A stretch of 27,450 bases of DNA from NCBI GenBank assembly GCA_947628125.1, contig CANQYR010000002.1, forward strand, positions 1 to 27,450. The letters run 5' to 3'. Source of the DNA: an uncultured Bacilli bacterium. Its GTDB lineage: Bacteria > Bacillota_I > Bacilli_A > RF39 > UBA660. Numbering within the stretch: the first letter of the stretch is position 1; every line of letters begins with the position of its first letter. A program made the translations under genes and the position numbers. Below are positions 15,928 to 23,722 of this stretch, piece by piece. Below the pieces are notes generated by a model. That model had not been told where the DNA came from and searched no databases. It saw only the letters and a list, made by a program, of their open reading frames with translations.

Positions 15928-17832
15928 ATGTTTGGCAAAATAAAATATATAAGTGAAGCAGCCGCTCACGTTGAAAATAACTTAAGTGCAAATGAAACAA
16001 CCGACCTTATGAACGTTCATGTAATATTTGAAGCACCCAATCAAAGAATACTAGGGGAAATATCAGAAATTAATCCGGATAATATTAAAATATCATTCTT
16101 AGGCGAATATATTGATGATCGCTACGTAAACGGTGTCATAAGAAAGCCCCTTTTATCAAGTAAAATAAGAGTCATAAACGAAAGTGAACTTCAAAAACTA
16201 ATTGGCCTTAAAACCGCTGATACCTTTGAATTAGGTAAAAGTGCCATCTATAAAAACTATACAGTTTATCCTTACATCAATGATTTTTTTTCCAACCATT
16301 TTTTCATCTGTGGTAACTCTGGATCAGGTAAAACCCATGGTGTATCAAGAATCATCCAAAACGTATTCCAAAATAAAGACGTTGTCCAAAAAAATGCCAA
16401 CGTATTTCTCTTTGATGCTTATGGTGAATACAAAAACGCCTTTAACAAAATAAACCAATACAACCCTGATTATCTATATAAATTTATCACATCAAATATC
16501 CAAGAAGAAACAGACGTTCCCCTAGAAATACCCGTAAGCCTTTTAAAACTAGATGACATGGCCTTATTACTTCAAGCTAGCTCTCATAGCCAATTACCTA
16601 TCATCGAAAGAACATTAAGGCTAGCCAAAATATTTTGCCAAAATACCGAAGAAAGTGAAAGATATAAAAACCACTTAATAGCCAAAGCCTTACTAGCCGT
16701 TTTATTTAGTAACCAAACAACAGCCCAAAAGAAAAACGAAATATTTACAATTATTGAAACCTGCCACACCAAAGACTTTGATTTTGGTTCAACCATACCA
16801 GGACTTGGTTACACTAGAAGCTTCTCAGAATGCTTTGAAATCGATTCAAACGGTAATTTTGGTGAATCAGTATTAATTACCGACTATATCTTAAAACATG
16901 TTGATGAAAGCCTAGAAGAAACTAAAGAACCAGAAGAATACTCATACTCCATGTTAGATTTTTCTAAAGCCTTAGAATTTACATTAATTAGTGAAGGCTT
17001 TCAAAACAACCAAAAAGTTAATGATGATGCCATCATATTAAAAGTTAGAATAAGTTCAATTTTAAATACTAAAGTCGGCACTTTCTTTACTAATAAAGGC
17101 TATACAACCGCCGAAGAATTTGCCAAAAGCTTAGTCTATCAAAACGGCAAAAAAGCCCAAATAATAAATATTAACTTAGAAGATGTTGATGATGTATACG
17201 CCAAAGTCATTGTCAAAATCATCTGCCGCATCATCTTTGAATACACCAAAAGCCTTAAAGATCGGGCTAGCATGCCTTGCCATTTAATATTAGAAGAAGC
17301 TCACCGTTATATCCAAAACGATAACGATACCTTTCTTTTAGGTTATAATATCTTCGATCGTATTGCTAAAGAAGGAAGAAAATATGGTACCTTACTTGGC
17401 ATTATATCCCAAAGACCAGTTGAGATAAGCGACACCGTTGTCGCCCAAGTATCAAACTTCCTTATCTTTAAAATGACCCACCCAAAAGACTTAAAATACA
17501 TTGAAGAAATGCTACCTAATATATCACAAGATGTAATTGAAAAACAAAAAACCTTACAACCAGGTAGCTGTGTCGCCTTTGGTGGTGCCTTTAAAATACC
17601 AATGATTATTAGAATGGCAATGCCAGATCCTCCACCTTATTCATCTAACTGTAACGTTAAAAATTGTTGGACCAAAGAAGTTATTAATCCTGTAGTCCAA
17701 GAACCAGTAAAACAAGTGGAAAACGATAATCAAAATGAACAGCATAATCAAAATGAGCAACTTAATCAGTTCAATCAAAATAATCAAAACATCTTTTTTC
17801 AAAGCCAAATAAACCCTGATTATCATAACTAA
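15928..17832 (+). CDS. HerA-like (DUF87) ATPase / DNA translocase
   Basis: A 634-residue ATPase of the HerA/FtsK superfamily. The N-terminal 95 residues resemble the HAS barrel. Walker A GNSGSGKTH lies near residues 129-137, Walker B HLILEEAH near 452-459 (with catalytic glutamates), and SQRPVEISDTVVAQVSNFLIFKMTHPKDL afterwards matches the sensor region of HerA. The last 45 residues are rich in Asn and Gln, unlike the core. In archaea HerA works with the NurA nuclease in end resection; no NurA, SIR2 or other known partner lies here, so the role is unknown. ATG 15928 is preferred because AAGGATATGAT forms an SD; ATG 15919 lies within it. No transmembrane segments are seen. Confidence 0.85.
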   Translation: MFGKIKYISEAAAHVENNLSANETTDLMNVHVIFEAPNQRILGEISEINPDNIKISFLGEYIDDRYVNGVIRKPLLSSKIRVINESELQKLIGLKTADTFELGKSAIYKNYTVYPYINDFFSNHFFICGNSGSGKTHGVSRIIQNVFQNKDVVQKNANVFLFDAYGEYKNAFNKINQYNPDYLYKFITSNIQEETDVPLEIPVSLLKLDDMALLLQASSHSQLPIIERTLRLAKIFCQNTEESERYKNHLIAKALLAVLFSNQTTAQKKNEIFTIIETCHTKDFDFGSTIPGLGYTRSFSECFEIDSNGNFGESVLITDYILKHVDESLEETKEPEEYSYSMLDFSKALEFTLISEGFQNNQKVNDDAIILKVRISSILNTKVGTFFTNKGYTTAEEFAKSLVYQNGKKAQIININLEDVDDVYAKVIVKIICRIIFEYTKSLKDRASMPCHLILEEAHRYIQNDNDTFLLGYNIFDRIAKEGRKYGTLLGIISQRPVEISDTVVAQVSNFLIFKMTHPKDLKYIEEMLPNISQDVIEKQKTLQPGSCVAFGGAFKIPMIIRMAMPDPPPYSSNCNVKNCWTKEVINPVVQEPVKQVENDNQNEQHNQNEQLNQFNQNNQNIFFQSQINPDYHN

Positions 17833-17851
17833 CCACGAAAATAAAAATCCC

Positions 17852-17880
17852 TTGTACTTTAATATATTTTCTGTTACAAT
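17852..17880 (+). promoter_or_regulatory. Strong promoter of the 6S-like RNA
   Basis: TTGTAC (17852-17857), 17-bp spacer, extended -10 TGTTACAAT with TACAAT at 17875-17880. It places the transcript start near 17887, exactly where the 5' side of the closing stem begins. Confidence 0.8.
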
Positions 17881-17886
17881 AAAATT

Positions 17887-18055
17887 ACCAAAAGAAAGTA
17901 AGATTGCATAAAACCGACTATGGTGATACTTGGGAGTCAGAACTCTATATGGTGTAGAAAGCTAATCCATTAAGTGAATTAGAATCCTAAAGTATAGATG
18001 AGATGCCCACCTGCTGGAAAGCGGGATTTTATCACACTTACATCTTTTGGTTTTT
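17887..18055 (+). ncRNA. ssrS: Probable 6S RNA (SsrS/BsrA type)
   Basis: A 169-nt non-coding unit. CCAAAAG (17888-17894) pairs with CTTTTGG (18044-18050); the helix continues through GTAAG/CTTAC and ATAAAA/TTTTAT with small internal loops. The middle is a large bubble; the 3' side carries the hairpin CCTGCT-GGAA-AGCGGG. The distal arm includes TCTATA/TATAGA and ends in CTAATCC...GAATTAG. The closing stem is followed by five T and so doubles as terminator. The rod with central bubble, the size and the place just before tcdA (6S-1 lies near yrvM in Bacillus, as I recall) all fit 6S RNA, which holds the housekeeping RNA polymerase by mimicking an open promoter. I assign it from structure and context; a covariance search is needed to confirm. 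Confidence 0.75.
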
Positions 18056-18069
18056 AAGTGGGTGAAAAA

Positions 18070-18726
18070 ATGTTTACAAAAATAGAAGGATTATTAAATG
18101 TTGAAAAATTACCAACCAAAAAAATATTACTAATTGGTCTAGGTGGAGTAGGGGGCTATATTTTTGAATGCCTAATAAGAAGCGGCATTACAAATATTAC
18201 CATAATAGATCCTGATAATTTTGAATTATCTAATTTAAATAGACAAATTCTTGCCACCAAAAAAAGCCTATCCAAACCAAAAGTTAAAATAGGCCAAAAA
18301 AGAGCAAATAGTATCAATGAAAATGCCCAAATAATACCAATCAAAGCCAAACTTAATGACCAAAACATTGATGAAATTTTAAAAACCAAATATGACTTTA
18401 TAATTGATGCCTGTGATGATGTTAAAGCCAAAATAGCCATCATCAAAAAAGCTTATGATAATAATTTAAACCTAATAAGTGCCATGGGAAGTGCAAATAA
18501 AATCGATCCATCCAAGTTTTCCATAACAACCCTAGAAAAAACTAGCTATGACCCTTTAGCTAAAAAACTCCGCCAATCCCTAGACAAAAAATATCATAAA
18601 ACCATTGTCGCCTCAAGCACTGAAAAACCAAAAAAAAGTAAAAAATTACAAACCATATGCCCCGTGCCAATGGCATGCGGAGCTTTAATATCAGCCTATG
18701 TCCTTCAAAAATTAAATACTAACTAA
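18070..18726 (+). CDS. tcdA: tRNA threonylcarbamoyladenosine dehydratase TcdA-like
   Basis: An E1-like (ThiF/MoeB fold) enzyme that uses ATP to cyclise t6A37 of tRNAs to ct6A. The 218 residues contain GLGGVGGY (23-30) for ATP binding, the acceptor-side DPDNFELSNLNRQILA (48-62), and a C-terminal CPVPMACGALISAYVL. RSGITNITIID is typical of TcdA/CsdL rather than ThiF. It is slightly shorter than the E. coli protein. ATG 18070 is preferred over GTG 18058 because AGTGGGTGA forms its SD. It follows the 6S-like RNA and converges with the gpsA-like gene, overlapping it by 8 bases. Confidence 0.9.
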   Translation: MFTKIEGLLNVEKLPTKKILLIGLGGVGGYIFECLIRSGITNITIIDPDNFELSNLNRQILATKKSLSKPKVKIGQKRANSINENAQIIPIKAKLNDQNIDEILKTKYDFIIDACDDVKAKIAIIKKAYDNNLNLISAMGSANKIDPSKFSITTLEKTSYDPLAKKLRQSLDKKYHKTIVASSTEKPKKSKKLQTICPVPMACGALISAYVLQKLNTN

Positions 18727-19576
18727 CAATATAAGTTAAAAGATCATTAACTGTTTTATTTTCCTTAATAATATCATTAATTAAATTAACAACAGGTAAA
18801 CTAATATTATTACTAGCCAAATATTTAATAAAAATAGGTAATATAAACGCGCCCTCAACAGTATTATTATCCAAAAATACCTGGGCCTTTTTTTTATCAG
18901 TTACTAAATAGGCTCCATACTCATAGTTCCTTGACTCTTGCATCGTATTTGTCATAAAATAATCGCCAATTGTTCCATACAAAATAGGTACATCCCCCAA
19001 AACTTCCATTTCCTTCAAAGCCTTTACCAAAAAAGAAATTAACGTTGAATAAGAATTAGTAAAACTCATAATCATCCCCGAGGCAATAGCAACAATATTT
19101 TTAAAAGCTGCCCAAATCTCTAAAGGATAATCCTTAGCATAATCAGTATCCACACCCTTAAATATCTTCTTAAATAACCCATCATCATCCATAGACAAAG
19201 TAAAACCCATATTATGAGAATTTAAAATATCCTTAGCTAAATTAGGCCCACTAAAAAAATAAACTCTATCATTATTTAATAAACGCTTAACATAACGAGT
19301 GTAAAGTTCATTATCCAAAATTCCTTTAGTCCCAATATAAATAGGCATATCACCCTTAATATTTTTAATAACATCTAAAAAAAATAGGGAAGAAGTAAGA
19401 ATAAAAACCGCGTCACAACCACTAGTAGCCTCATCTATATCAGTAGTTAAATAAATCTTATCACTTAAATTAAGTAAAGACTCATCATGTACCCACATTT
19501 TTAAATTTACATCAGATCTTATAATATTAGCTAAGCCCAAAGCATAAACCCCACAACCAATAAAAGCAATATTCAT
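18719..19576 (-). CDS. GpsA-like NAD(P)-dependent glycerol-3-phosphate dehydrogenase, divergent
   Basis: A 285-residue Rossmann dehydrogenase. It opens IAFIGCGVYALGLA, carries SGPNLAKDI where GpsA has SGPSFA.E, and has WAAFKNIVAIASGM, whose Lys matches the GpsA catalytic lysine. IGDYFMTNTMQESRNYEYG is the GpsA C-terminal substrate-side motif. It is about 45 residues shorter than usual GpsA, mostly in loops. It should reduce dihydroxyacetone phosphate to sn-glycerol-3-phosphate for phospholipids, unless another gpsA in the genome does this and it has a related substrate. The start overlaps the rarA stop (ATGA), so it is expressed from the rarA promoter. Confidence 0.8.
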   Translation of the reverse strand: MNIAFIGCGVYALGLANIIRSDVNLKMWVHDESLLNLSDKIYLTTDIDEATSGCDAVFILTSSLFFLDVIKNIKGDMPIYIGTKGILDNELYTRYVKRLLNNDRVYFFSGPNLAKDILNSHNMGFTLSMDDDGLFKKIFKGVDTDYAKDYPLEIWAAFKNIVAIASGMIMSFTNSYSTLISFLVKALKEMEVLGDVPILYGTIGDYFMTNTMQESRNYEYGAYLVTDKKKAQVFLDNNTVEGAFILPIFIKYLASNNISLPVVNLINDIIKENKTVNDLLTYIVS

Positions 19577-20775
19577 TTTCCATTTCCTTTCATTTCTTCA
19601 TGAATTTTATTTAAATTCATCTCATATTTATTATTTTTCATTTGATAATAATGTTTACCTAATAACTCTTTAGGCAAATAATCTTGCTTAACATAACTAT
19701 TAGGGTAATTATGAGGATATAAATAAGTCGTAGAACTAGTTTTAATATGATCTGGAACATTACCTGTTGTACCTTTTCTAATATCATTTATAGCCGCATC
19801 CCCAGCCATATGTGCCGAATTAGACTTAGGCGATAAAGCCATCTCCACAATAACAGCCTGCAAAGGAATTCTAGCCTCTGGTAAACCAACTAACTCTGCC
19901 GCTGAAATAGCTGCCATTACCTTAGGCCCAATCGAAGGATTAGCAAGCCCAATATCTTCATAAGCAATAACACTCATTCGCCTATAAATACTATCTAAAT
20001 CCTCTGCCTCTAAAAGCCTTGATAAATAATGCAAAGCCGCATCCACATCACTACCTCTAATCGACTTTTGAAAAGCCGATAATACATCATAATGTCCATC
20101 TTCATTCTTATCATGAAAGAAAATTGGCTTTGTCCCTAAATTTTCTAACAACTCTTTCGTAATATGCTTATCACTACTAGCGTAATAGGCAACCTCTAAC
20201 CTAGAAATTGCATTTCTTAAATCCCCAGAAGAACTCTTGGCAATAATACTAATAACATCATCATCAACTTTAATACCATCTAAAAAACTACAAGCCCTAA
20301 CAAGACCCTTAACAATATCCGAAACACTTAACTCATGTAGCTCAAAAATCTGCACTCGGCTTCTAATTGCCGGATTGATTTTATGATATGGATTAGACGT
20401 AGTAAGGCCAATTAAAGTAATAAGCCCCGATTCAACATGCGGCAAAAGCAAATCTTGCTTATCTTTATTCATCCGGTGAATCTCATCAATTACCACAATT
20501 AAATGCCCATACATCTTCGCTTCTTCAATACAAATATCAAAATCTTGTTTATTATTAATTGTTGCATTTAAAAACCGCGCCTTTTCTTTTAACTCATTTA
20601 CAATCGCATAAGCAATCGAAGTTTTTCCAATACCAGGCTTACCATATAAAATCATTGATGGTAAAAAACCTTTAGATACCAAATTGGAAAGAACTTTATT
20701 CATTCCAATTAAATGCTCTTGACCAATAACATCATCCAAACACTTAGGACGCATTTTATTAGCTAAATTTTCCAT
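19573..20775 (-). CDS. rarA: Replication-associated recombination ATPase RarA (MgsA)
   Basis: A clamp-loader-like AAA+ ATPase acting at stalled replication forks. The 400 residues have the Walker A GKPGIGKT (45-52), Walker B VVIDEIHRMNK with the RarA-type DEIH variant, the SxR sensor NPAIRSRVQIFEL, and the tetramerisation/C-terminal part with YEDIGLANP and AHMAGDAAINDI...PDHI. Length is slightly under the usual 420-445. ATG 20775 is preferred over the in-frame ATG at 20787 because GGTGG just upstream then forms the SD. Neighbouring tcdA and the 6S-like RNA repeat a Bacillus arrangement. Confidence 0.95.
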   Translation of the reverse strand: MENLANKMRPKCLDDVIGQEHLIGMNKVLSNLVSKGFLPSMILYGKPGIGKTSIAYAIVNELKEKARFLNATINNKQDFDICIEEAKMYGHLIVVIDEIHRMNKDKQDLLLPHVESGLITLIGLTTSNPYHKINPAIRSRVQIFELHELSVSDIVKGLVRACSFLDGIKVDDDVISIIAKSSSGDLRNAISRLEVAYYASSDKHITKELLENLGTKPIFFHDKNEDGHYDVLSAFQKSIRGSDVDAALHYLSRLLEAEDLDSIYRRMSVIAYEDIGLANPSIGPKVMAAISAAELVGLPEARIPLQAVIVEMALSPKSNSAHMAGDAAINDIRKGTTGNVPDHIKTSSTTYLYPHNYPNSYVKQDYLPKELLGKHYYQMKNNKYEMNLNKIHEEMKGNGK

Positions 20776-20791
20776 TAAAACCACCATTTAT

Positions 20792-20820
20792 ATTTTATCA
20801 AAAGAAGGTACATTTGACAA
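20792..20820 (-). promoter_or_regulatory. rarA promoter (minus strand)
   Basis: On the minus strand TTGTCA (20820-20815), 17-bp spacer, TAAAAT (20797-20792). Its -35 overlaps the xerD -35 by five bases. Confidence 0.75.
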
Positions 20821-20842
20821 TCATCGCTTCTTTTTATATACT
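20814..20842 (+). promoter_or_regulatory. xerD promoter (plus strand)
   Basis: TTGACA (20814-20819), 17-bp spacer, TATACT (20837-20842). The -35 is shared almost completely with the divergent rarA promoter. Confidence 0.85.
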
Positions 20843-20858
20843 TAAAACGAGGGATAAT

Positions 20859-21755
20859 ATGAAAGAAATAGATAATTTTATTGATTATATAAAATATGAA
20901 AAAAAATTAAGCAATAACACAGTTGTATCTTACATGAGCGAACTGACTTATTTTGCTAAGCAAACAAAAAAAGATAGCCTTTTAAAACTAACTAGTAATG
21001 ATATCAAAAAATTCATCATCAATTTAAATAAAAACGAACGAACGAAAGCCCATTATCTAACAGTCATCAATAACTTCTATCGTTACTATCTAAAAATAGG
21101 AAAGATAACATCTAATCCCTGTGACCAAATATACATGCCTAAATTAAGTCAAAAACTACCATCTGTTTTAACCTACGAAGAAACCGATGCCTTATTAAAT
21201 ATTTCCCTTAACACCCCTTATGACTTTCGAACCAAAGCCATGTTAGAATTACTATACGCAAGTGGCATGCGTATAAGTGAATTAATAAACCTAAAATTTA
21301 ATAACGTTGACTTATTTAATGACACCATAAGAGTCGAAGGAAAGGGAAGTAAAGAACGCCTAGTCCCAATAAACCAAAGTGCCAAAAAATACTTAGAACT
21401 ATATTTAAATGACTATCGCCACCTTTTAATCAAAAAAGGCAAACAAACTGACTATCTATTTTTAAACAATCGGGGAACTCAAATAACAAGACAAGGCTTT
21501 TTTAAACTATTAAAAAGCATTCAAAAAAAAGCTCATATCGATAAAGAAATATCGCCCCATACCTTAAGACATTCCTTTGCCACCCATCTATTAAAAAACG
21601 GAGCCGACCTAAGAATTATCCAAGAACTTTTAGGCCACAGTGACATCAAAACCACCCAAATATACACTCATATATCTAATGAAAAACTAAAAGATGAGTA
21701 CCAAAATGCTCATCCACACGCAAAAAAAGGAAGAACAAATCCTCCTTTAAAATAA
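20859..21755 (+). CDS. xerD: Tyrosine recombinase XerD-like
   Basis: A site-specific recombinase that resolves chromosome dimers at dif during division. The 298 residues contain an N-terminal core-binding domain (1-90) and the catalytic domain with Arg138 (ASGMRISEL), Lys162 (GKGSKERLVP), His234 and Arg237 (HTLRHSFATHLL), His260 (LGHSDIKTT) and the nucleophile Tyr269 (QIYTH). The ending NAHPHAKK is like the HPRA tail of XerD proteins, favouring XerD over XerC. A start at 20859 is chosen because GAGGG precedes it; the in-frame codon at 20814 is part of the promoter. No dif site is recognised in the window. The last stop abuts the convergent small gene. Confidence 0.9.
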   Translation: MKEIDNFIDYIKYEKKLSNNTVVSYMSELTYFAKQTKKDSLLKLTSNDIKKFIINLNKNERTKAHYLTVINNFYRYYLKIGKITSNPCDQIYMPKLSQKLPSVLTYEETDALLNISLNTPYDFRTKAMLELLYASGMRISELINLKFNNVDLFNDTIRVEGKGSKERLVPINQSAKKYLELYLNDYRHLLIKKGKQTDYLFLNNRGTQITRQGFFKLLKSIQKKAHIDKEISPHTLRHSFATHLLKNGADLRIIQELLGHSDIKTTQIYTHISNEKLKDEYQNAHPHAKKGRTNPPLK

Positions 21756-21881
21756 CTAGCAATCTCTTCTATTATTGCTGTTACTGTTGTTATTTCTTTC
21801 TTCTTTTTTAGAAGAACTAGAACGATTTTCATTTTTTCTATTGTTGTTTGAACGATTTTGATTTTGATTGTTCTTTTTCAT
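21756..21881 (-). CDS. 41-aa Asn-rich hydrophilic protein, probable forespore product
   Basis: A short gene of 41 residues starting MKKNNQNQNRSNNN and ending NSNSNNRRDC, made almost only of Asn, Lys, Arg, Ser, Glu and Gln. The SD GGGAGGT (21895-21889) is among the strongest in the window, with seven bases to the ATG. The promoter upstream matches sigma-G. Size, composition and promoter resemble the minor small acid-soluble spore proteins (SspN, SspO, SspP type), though I see no alignable motif of any of them. A single terminal Cys could allow cross-linking. Its stop codon lies directly next to the xerD stop. Existence is well supported by the SD and reading frame; spore function is inference. 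Confidence 0.7.
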   Translation of the reverse strand: MKKNNQNQNRSNNNRKNENRSSSSKKEERNNNSNSNNRRDC

Positions 21882-21900
21882 TTTTATTACCTCCCATTAG

Positions 21901-21929
21901 TAGTATGGTAAATTTATAACAAACAATAC
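21901..21929 (-). promoter_or_regulatory. Sigma-G-like promoter of the Asn-rich gene
   Basis: On the minus strand, -10 CATACTA (21907-21901) is an exact match to the sigma-G consensus CATWMTA. GTATT (21929-21925) at 17-bp spacing matches the -35 consensus GHATR except the last base. No sigma-A pair fits this position. Confidence 0.5.
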
Positions 21930-21939
21930 TTTCTTTTAG

Positions 21940-21968
21940 TTGCCAATGTTTGGTATTTTTAGTAAAAT
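21940..21968 (+). promoter_or_regulatory. Promoter of the 305-aa gene
   Basis: TTGCCA (21940-21945), 17-bp spacer, TAAAAT (21963-21968). Confidence 0.65.
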
Positions 21969-21991
21969 ACATAAAGAAAGAGGTGGAATTA

Positions 21992-22909
21992 ATGACTAAA
22001 TACTATTTATTAAAAGAAACACCCAAAGGCCTTGAGCCCATCGGTAAATATGCTAGTGATATAAGTTTTTTAGATCTTGAAACAATGCTTTACACTAAAG
22101 AAGAATACCTGCAAAAATTACGTGAACAATATAAAGATGAAACCATTACCAATATCTTCTTAGCCAAAGTAAAAGAAAATCAAGTCTATGATATGACTTT
22201 TTACCCACCTTTATTTATAATAAATAAAGATGATGACAAAAATCAAAAACTATATGCCATCGTCAAAAATCGAAGCTTAAAAGCCCTTCATAAAGAAAAA
22301 AGTAAAATATTAGACCCAAGTTCTCAGTTTCGTAGTTTCATAGCAAACATCATGCAAAACATTATCTCAGATGACCAATTAAAATATAAACTAACAACAT
22401 ATAGTTCATCCCTAAACCTTAAACTAAAAGAAGAAATATTACAACTACAAGGTAGTGATTATAATTGGCATCTATCTAAAGCTAGCATAATACTTCAATC
22501 ATACATGGAAATGCGAAAACTAATCATGGCTTATTTTACTCATTATGATGAAACACTAAAATTGCCTAATATCTTACCCGAAAATTACCCCATAAAAAGC
22601 TCGATATTTAACTACCAAACCGACTTTTATCTAACATTAGAAGATGTAAATAACGACCCTAATAAATTATTAGATTATGAAGAACTAGAACAAGAACTAA
22701 AAAATCAAGCAATAATTGAAAACATTAAAAAAACTCCTTTTGATGACCCTGAATTAGAAAAAATATACGAAGAACAAGGCATCGAAGGCATAAAACAAGA
22801 ATGTGATGGCAACAAAATTTACTCCGCAACAATGGAAGATCTACTACGTATGGAAATAATATCAGATAGAGAATATCTAAACCATAAACAAGCATTAAAA
22901 AGAAAATAA
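21992..22909 (+). CDS. Unrecognised 305-aa protein
   Basis: I do not recognise this protein. It begins MTKYYLLKETPKGLEPIGKY and is soluble: no signal peptide or membrane segment is visible. The first 90 residues look alpha/beta (KVKENQVYDMTFYPPLFIINK); the rest is helical and acidic, with DPELEKIYEEQGIEGIKQECDG near residue 270. ATG 21992 has SD AGAGGTGG; the in-frame GTG upstream lies inside the promoter and is rejected. It is followed after 26 bases by the ZIP gene, so it may be co-transcribed with it. It may be a lineage-specific housekeeping protein; no function can be given. Confidence 0.8.
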   Translation: MTKYYLLKETPKGLEPIGKYASDISFLDLETMLYTKEEYLQKLREQYKDETITNIFLAKVKENQVYDMTFYPPLFIINKDDDKNQKLYAIVKNRSLKALHKEKSKILDPSSQFRSFIANIMQNIISDDQLKYKLTTYSSSLNLKLKEEILQLQGSDYNWHLSKASIILQSYMEMRKLIMAYFTHYDETLKLPNILPENYPIKSSIFNYQTDFYLTLEDVNNDPNKLLDYEELEQELKNQAIIENIKKTPFDDPELEKIYEEQGIEGIKQECDGNKIYSATMEDLLRMEIISDREYLNHKQALKRK

Positions 22910-22935
22910 AAGCATAGTATTACATAGGTGATTCT

Positions 22936-23685
22936 ATGCAATTTTTTTGGCCTTTTTTAATATCTACCATTGCCGGTTTATCAACCATAATAGGTTCCAT
23001 TATAATTAATATCAAATGGCAAAAAAAAGATGCAATAAACAAATTTATCGTCTTTTGCTTATCCTTATCATTAAGCATCATGATAGGTATTAGCATAACG
23101 GAATTAATACCCGAAGCCTCATATACAATTTTAACCGAATTTAAACTAATAAAAGGTATATTTTTAATGTTCCCAATTTTTCTATTAGGAATTATAATAG
23201 TCTTAATAATCAGCAAAAAAATAACCAACACTCAAAATGACTTATATAAAGTTGGCATATTATCCATGGTAGCTTTAATGCTCCATAACCTACCAGAAGG
23301 AATAATAACCTTTCTAAGTTCAATGCAAAATATTAACCTTGGCTTAAAACTAAGCTTTGCCATAATGATGCATAACATACCAGAAGGCATCAGCATCGCC
23401 GTCCCAATTTACTATGCCACAAACGATAAAAAGAAAGCCTTTAAAATGACATTTCTATCAGGCCTTGCTGAACCCTTAGGTGCCTTATTAGCTTATCTAT
23501 TCTTAAGTAAATATTTAACAGACACTTTAATAGCCTTCATCTTAATCTTTGTTGCCGGCATCATGATAACCCTTTCTATTCATGAATTACTTCCCAAAGC
23601 CAAAAAATATCAAAACGATTTATGGATCATTATTGGCATTTTAAGTGGAATAGGGCTTTTAATAATTAACACTTTAATTGCCTAA
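22936..23685 (+). CDS. ZIP-family metal transporter (ZupT-like)
   Basis: A 249-residue inner-membrane transporter with about seven to eight helices. The two metal-site helices carry HNLPEG (117-122) and HNIPEG (146-151), the diagnostic ZIP motifs, followed by SGLAEPLGALLAYLFL. The substrate is probably Zn2+ or another divalent metal (Fe2+, Mn2+). The loop between helices III and IV is short and lacks the His-rich stretch of eukaryotic ZIPs. ATG 22936 has SD AGGTGATT. It lies after the 305-aa gene on the same strand. Confidence 0.92.
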   Translation: MQFFWPFLISTIAGLSTIIGSIIINIKWQKKDAINKFIVFCLSLSLSIMIGISITELIPEASYTILTEFKLIKGIFLMFPIFLLGIIIVLIISKKITNTQNDLYKVGILSMVALMLHNLPEGIITFLSSMQNINLGLKLSFAIMMHNIPEGISIAVPIYYATNDKKKAFKMTFLSGLAEPLGALLAYLFLSKYLTDTLIAFILIFVAGIMITLSIHELLPKAKKYQNDLWIIIGILSGIGLLIINTLIA

Positions 23686-23695
23686 TAAATAATGA

Positions 23696-23701
23696 TACAA
23701 T
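23696..23701 (+). promoter_or_regulatory. -10 element before the NERD gene
   Basis: Extended -10 TGATACAAT with TACAAT at 23696-23701; a weak TTTAAT (23673-23678) gives 17-bp spacing. Confidence 0.45.
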
Positions 23702-23722
23702 AAACAAAAGGAAGTATTAAAA

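Noticed and set aside
17901..18055. The leader before tcdA as a T-box riboswitch
   Set aside because: No AGGGTGGNACCGCG antiterminator sequence is present, tcdA is not an amino-acid gene, and the transcript closes on itself with a terminator-like helix.
20859..21755. The tyrosine recombinase as the integrase of a mobile element
   Set aside because: Its length, motifs and HPHA tail fit housekeeping XerD; there is no attachment-site repeat, excisionase or cargo, and it is flanked by ordinary genes.
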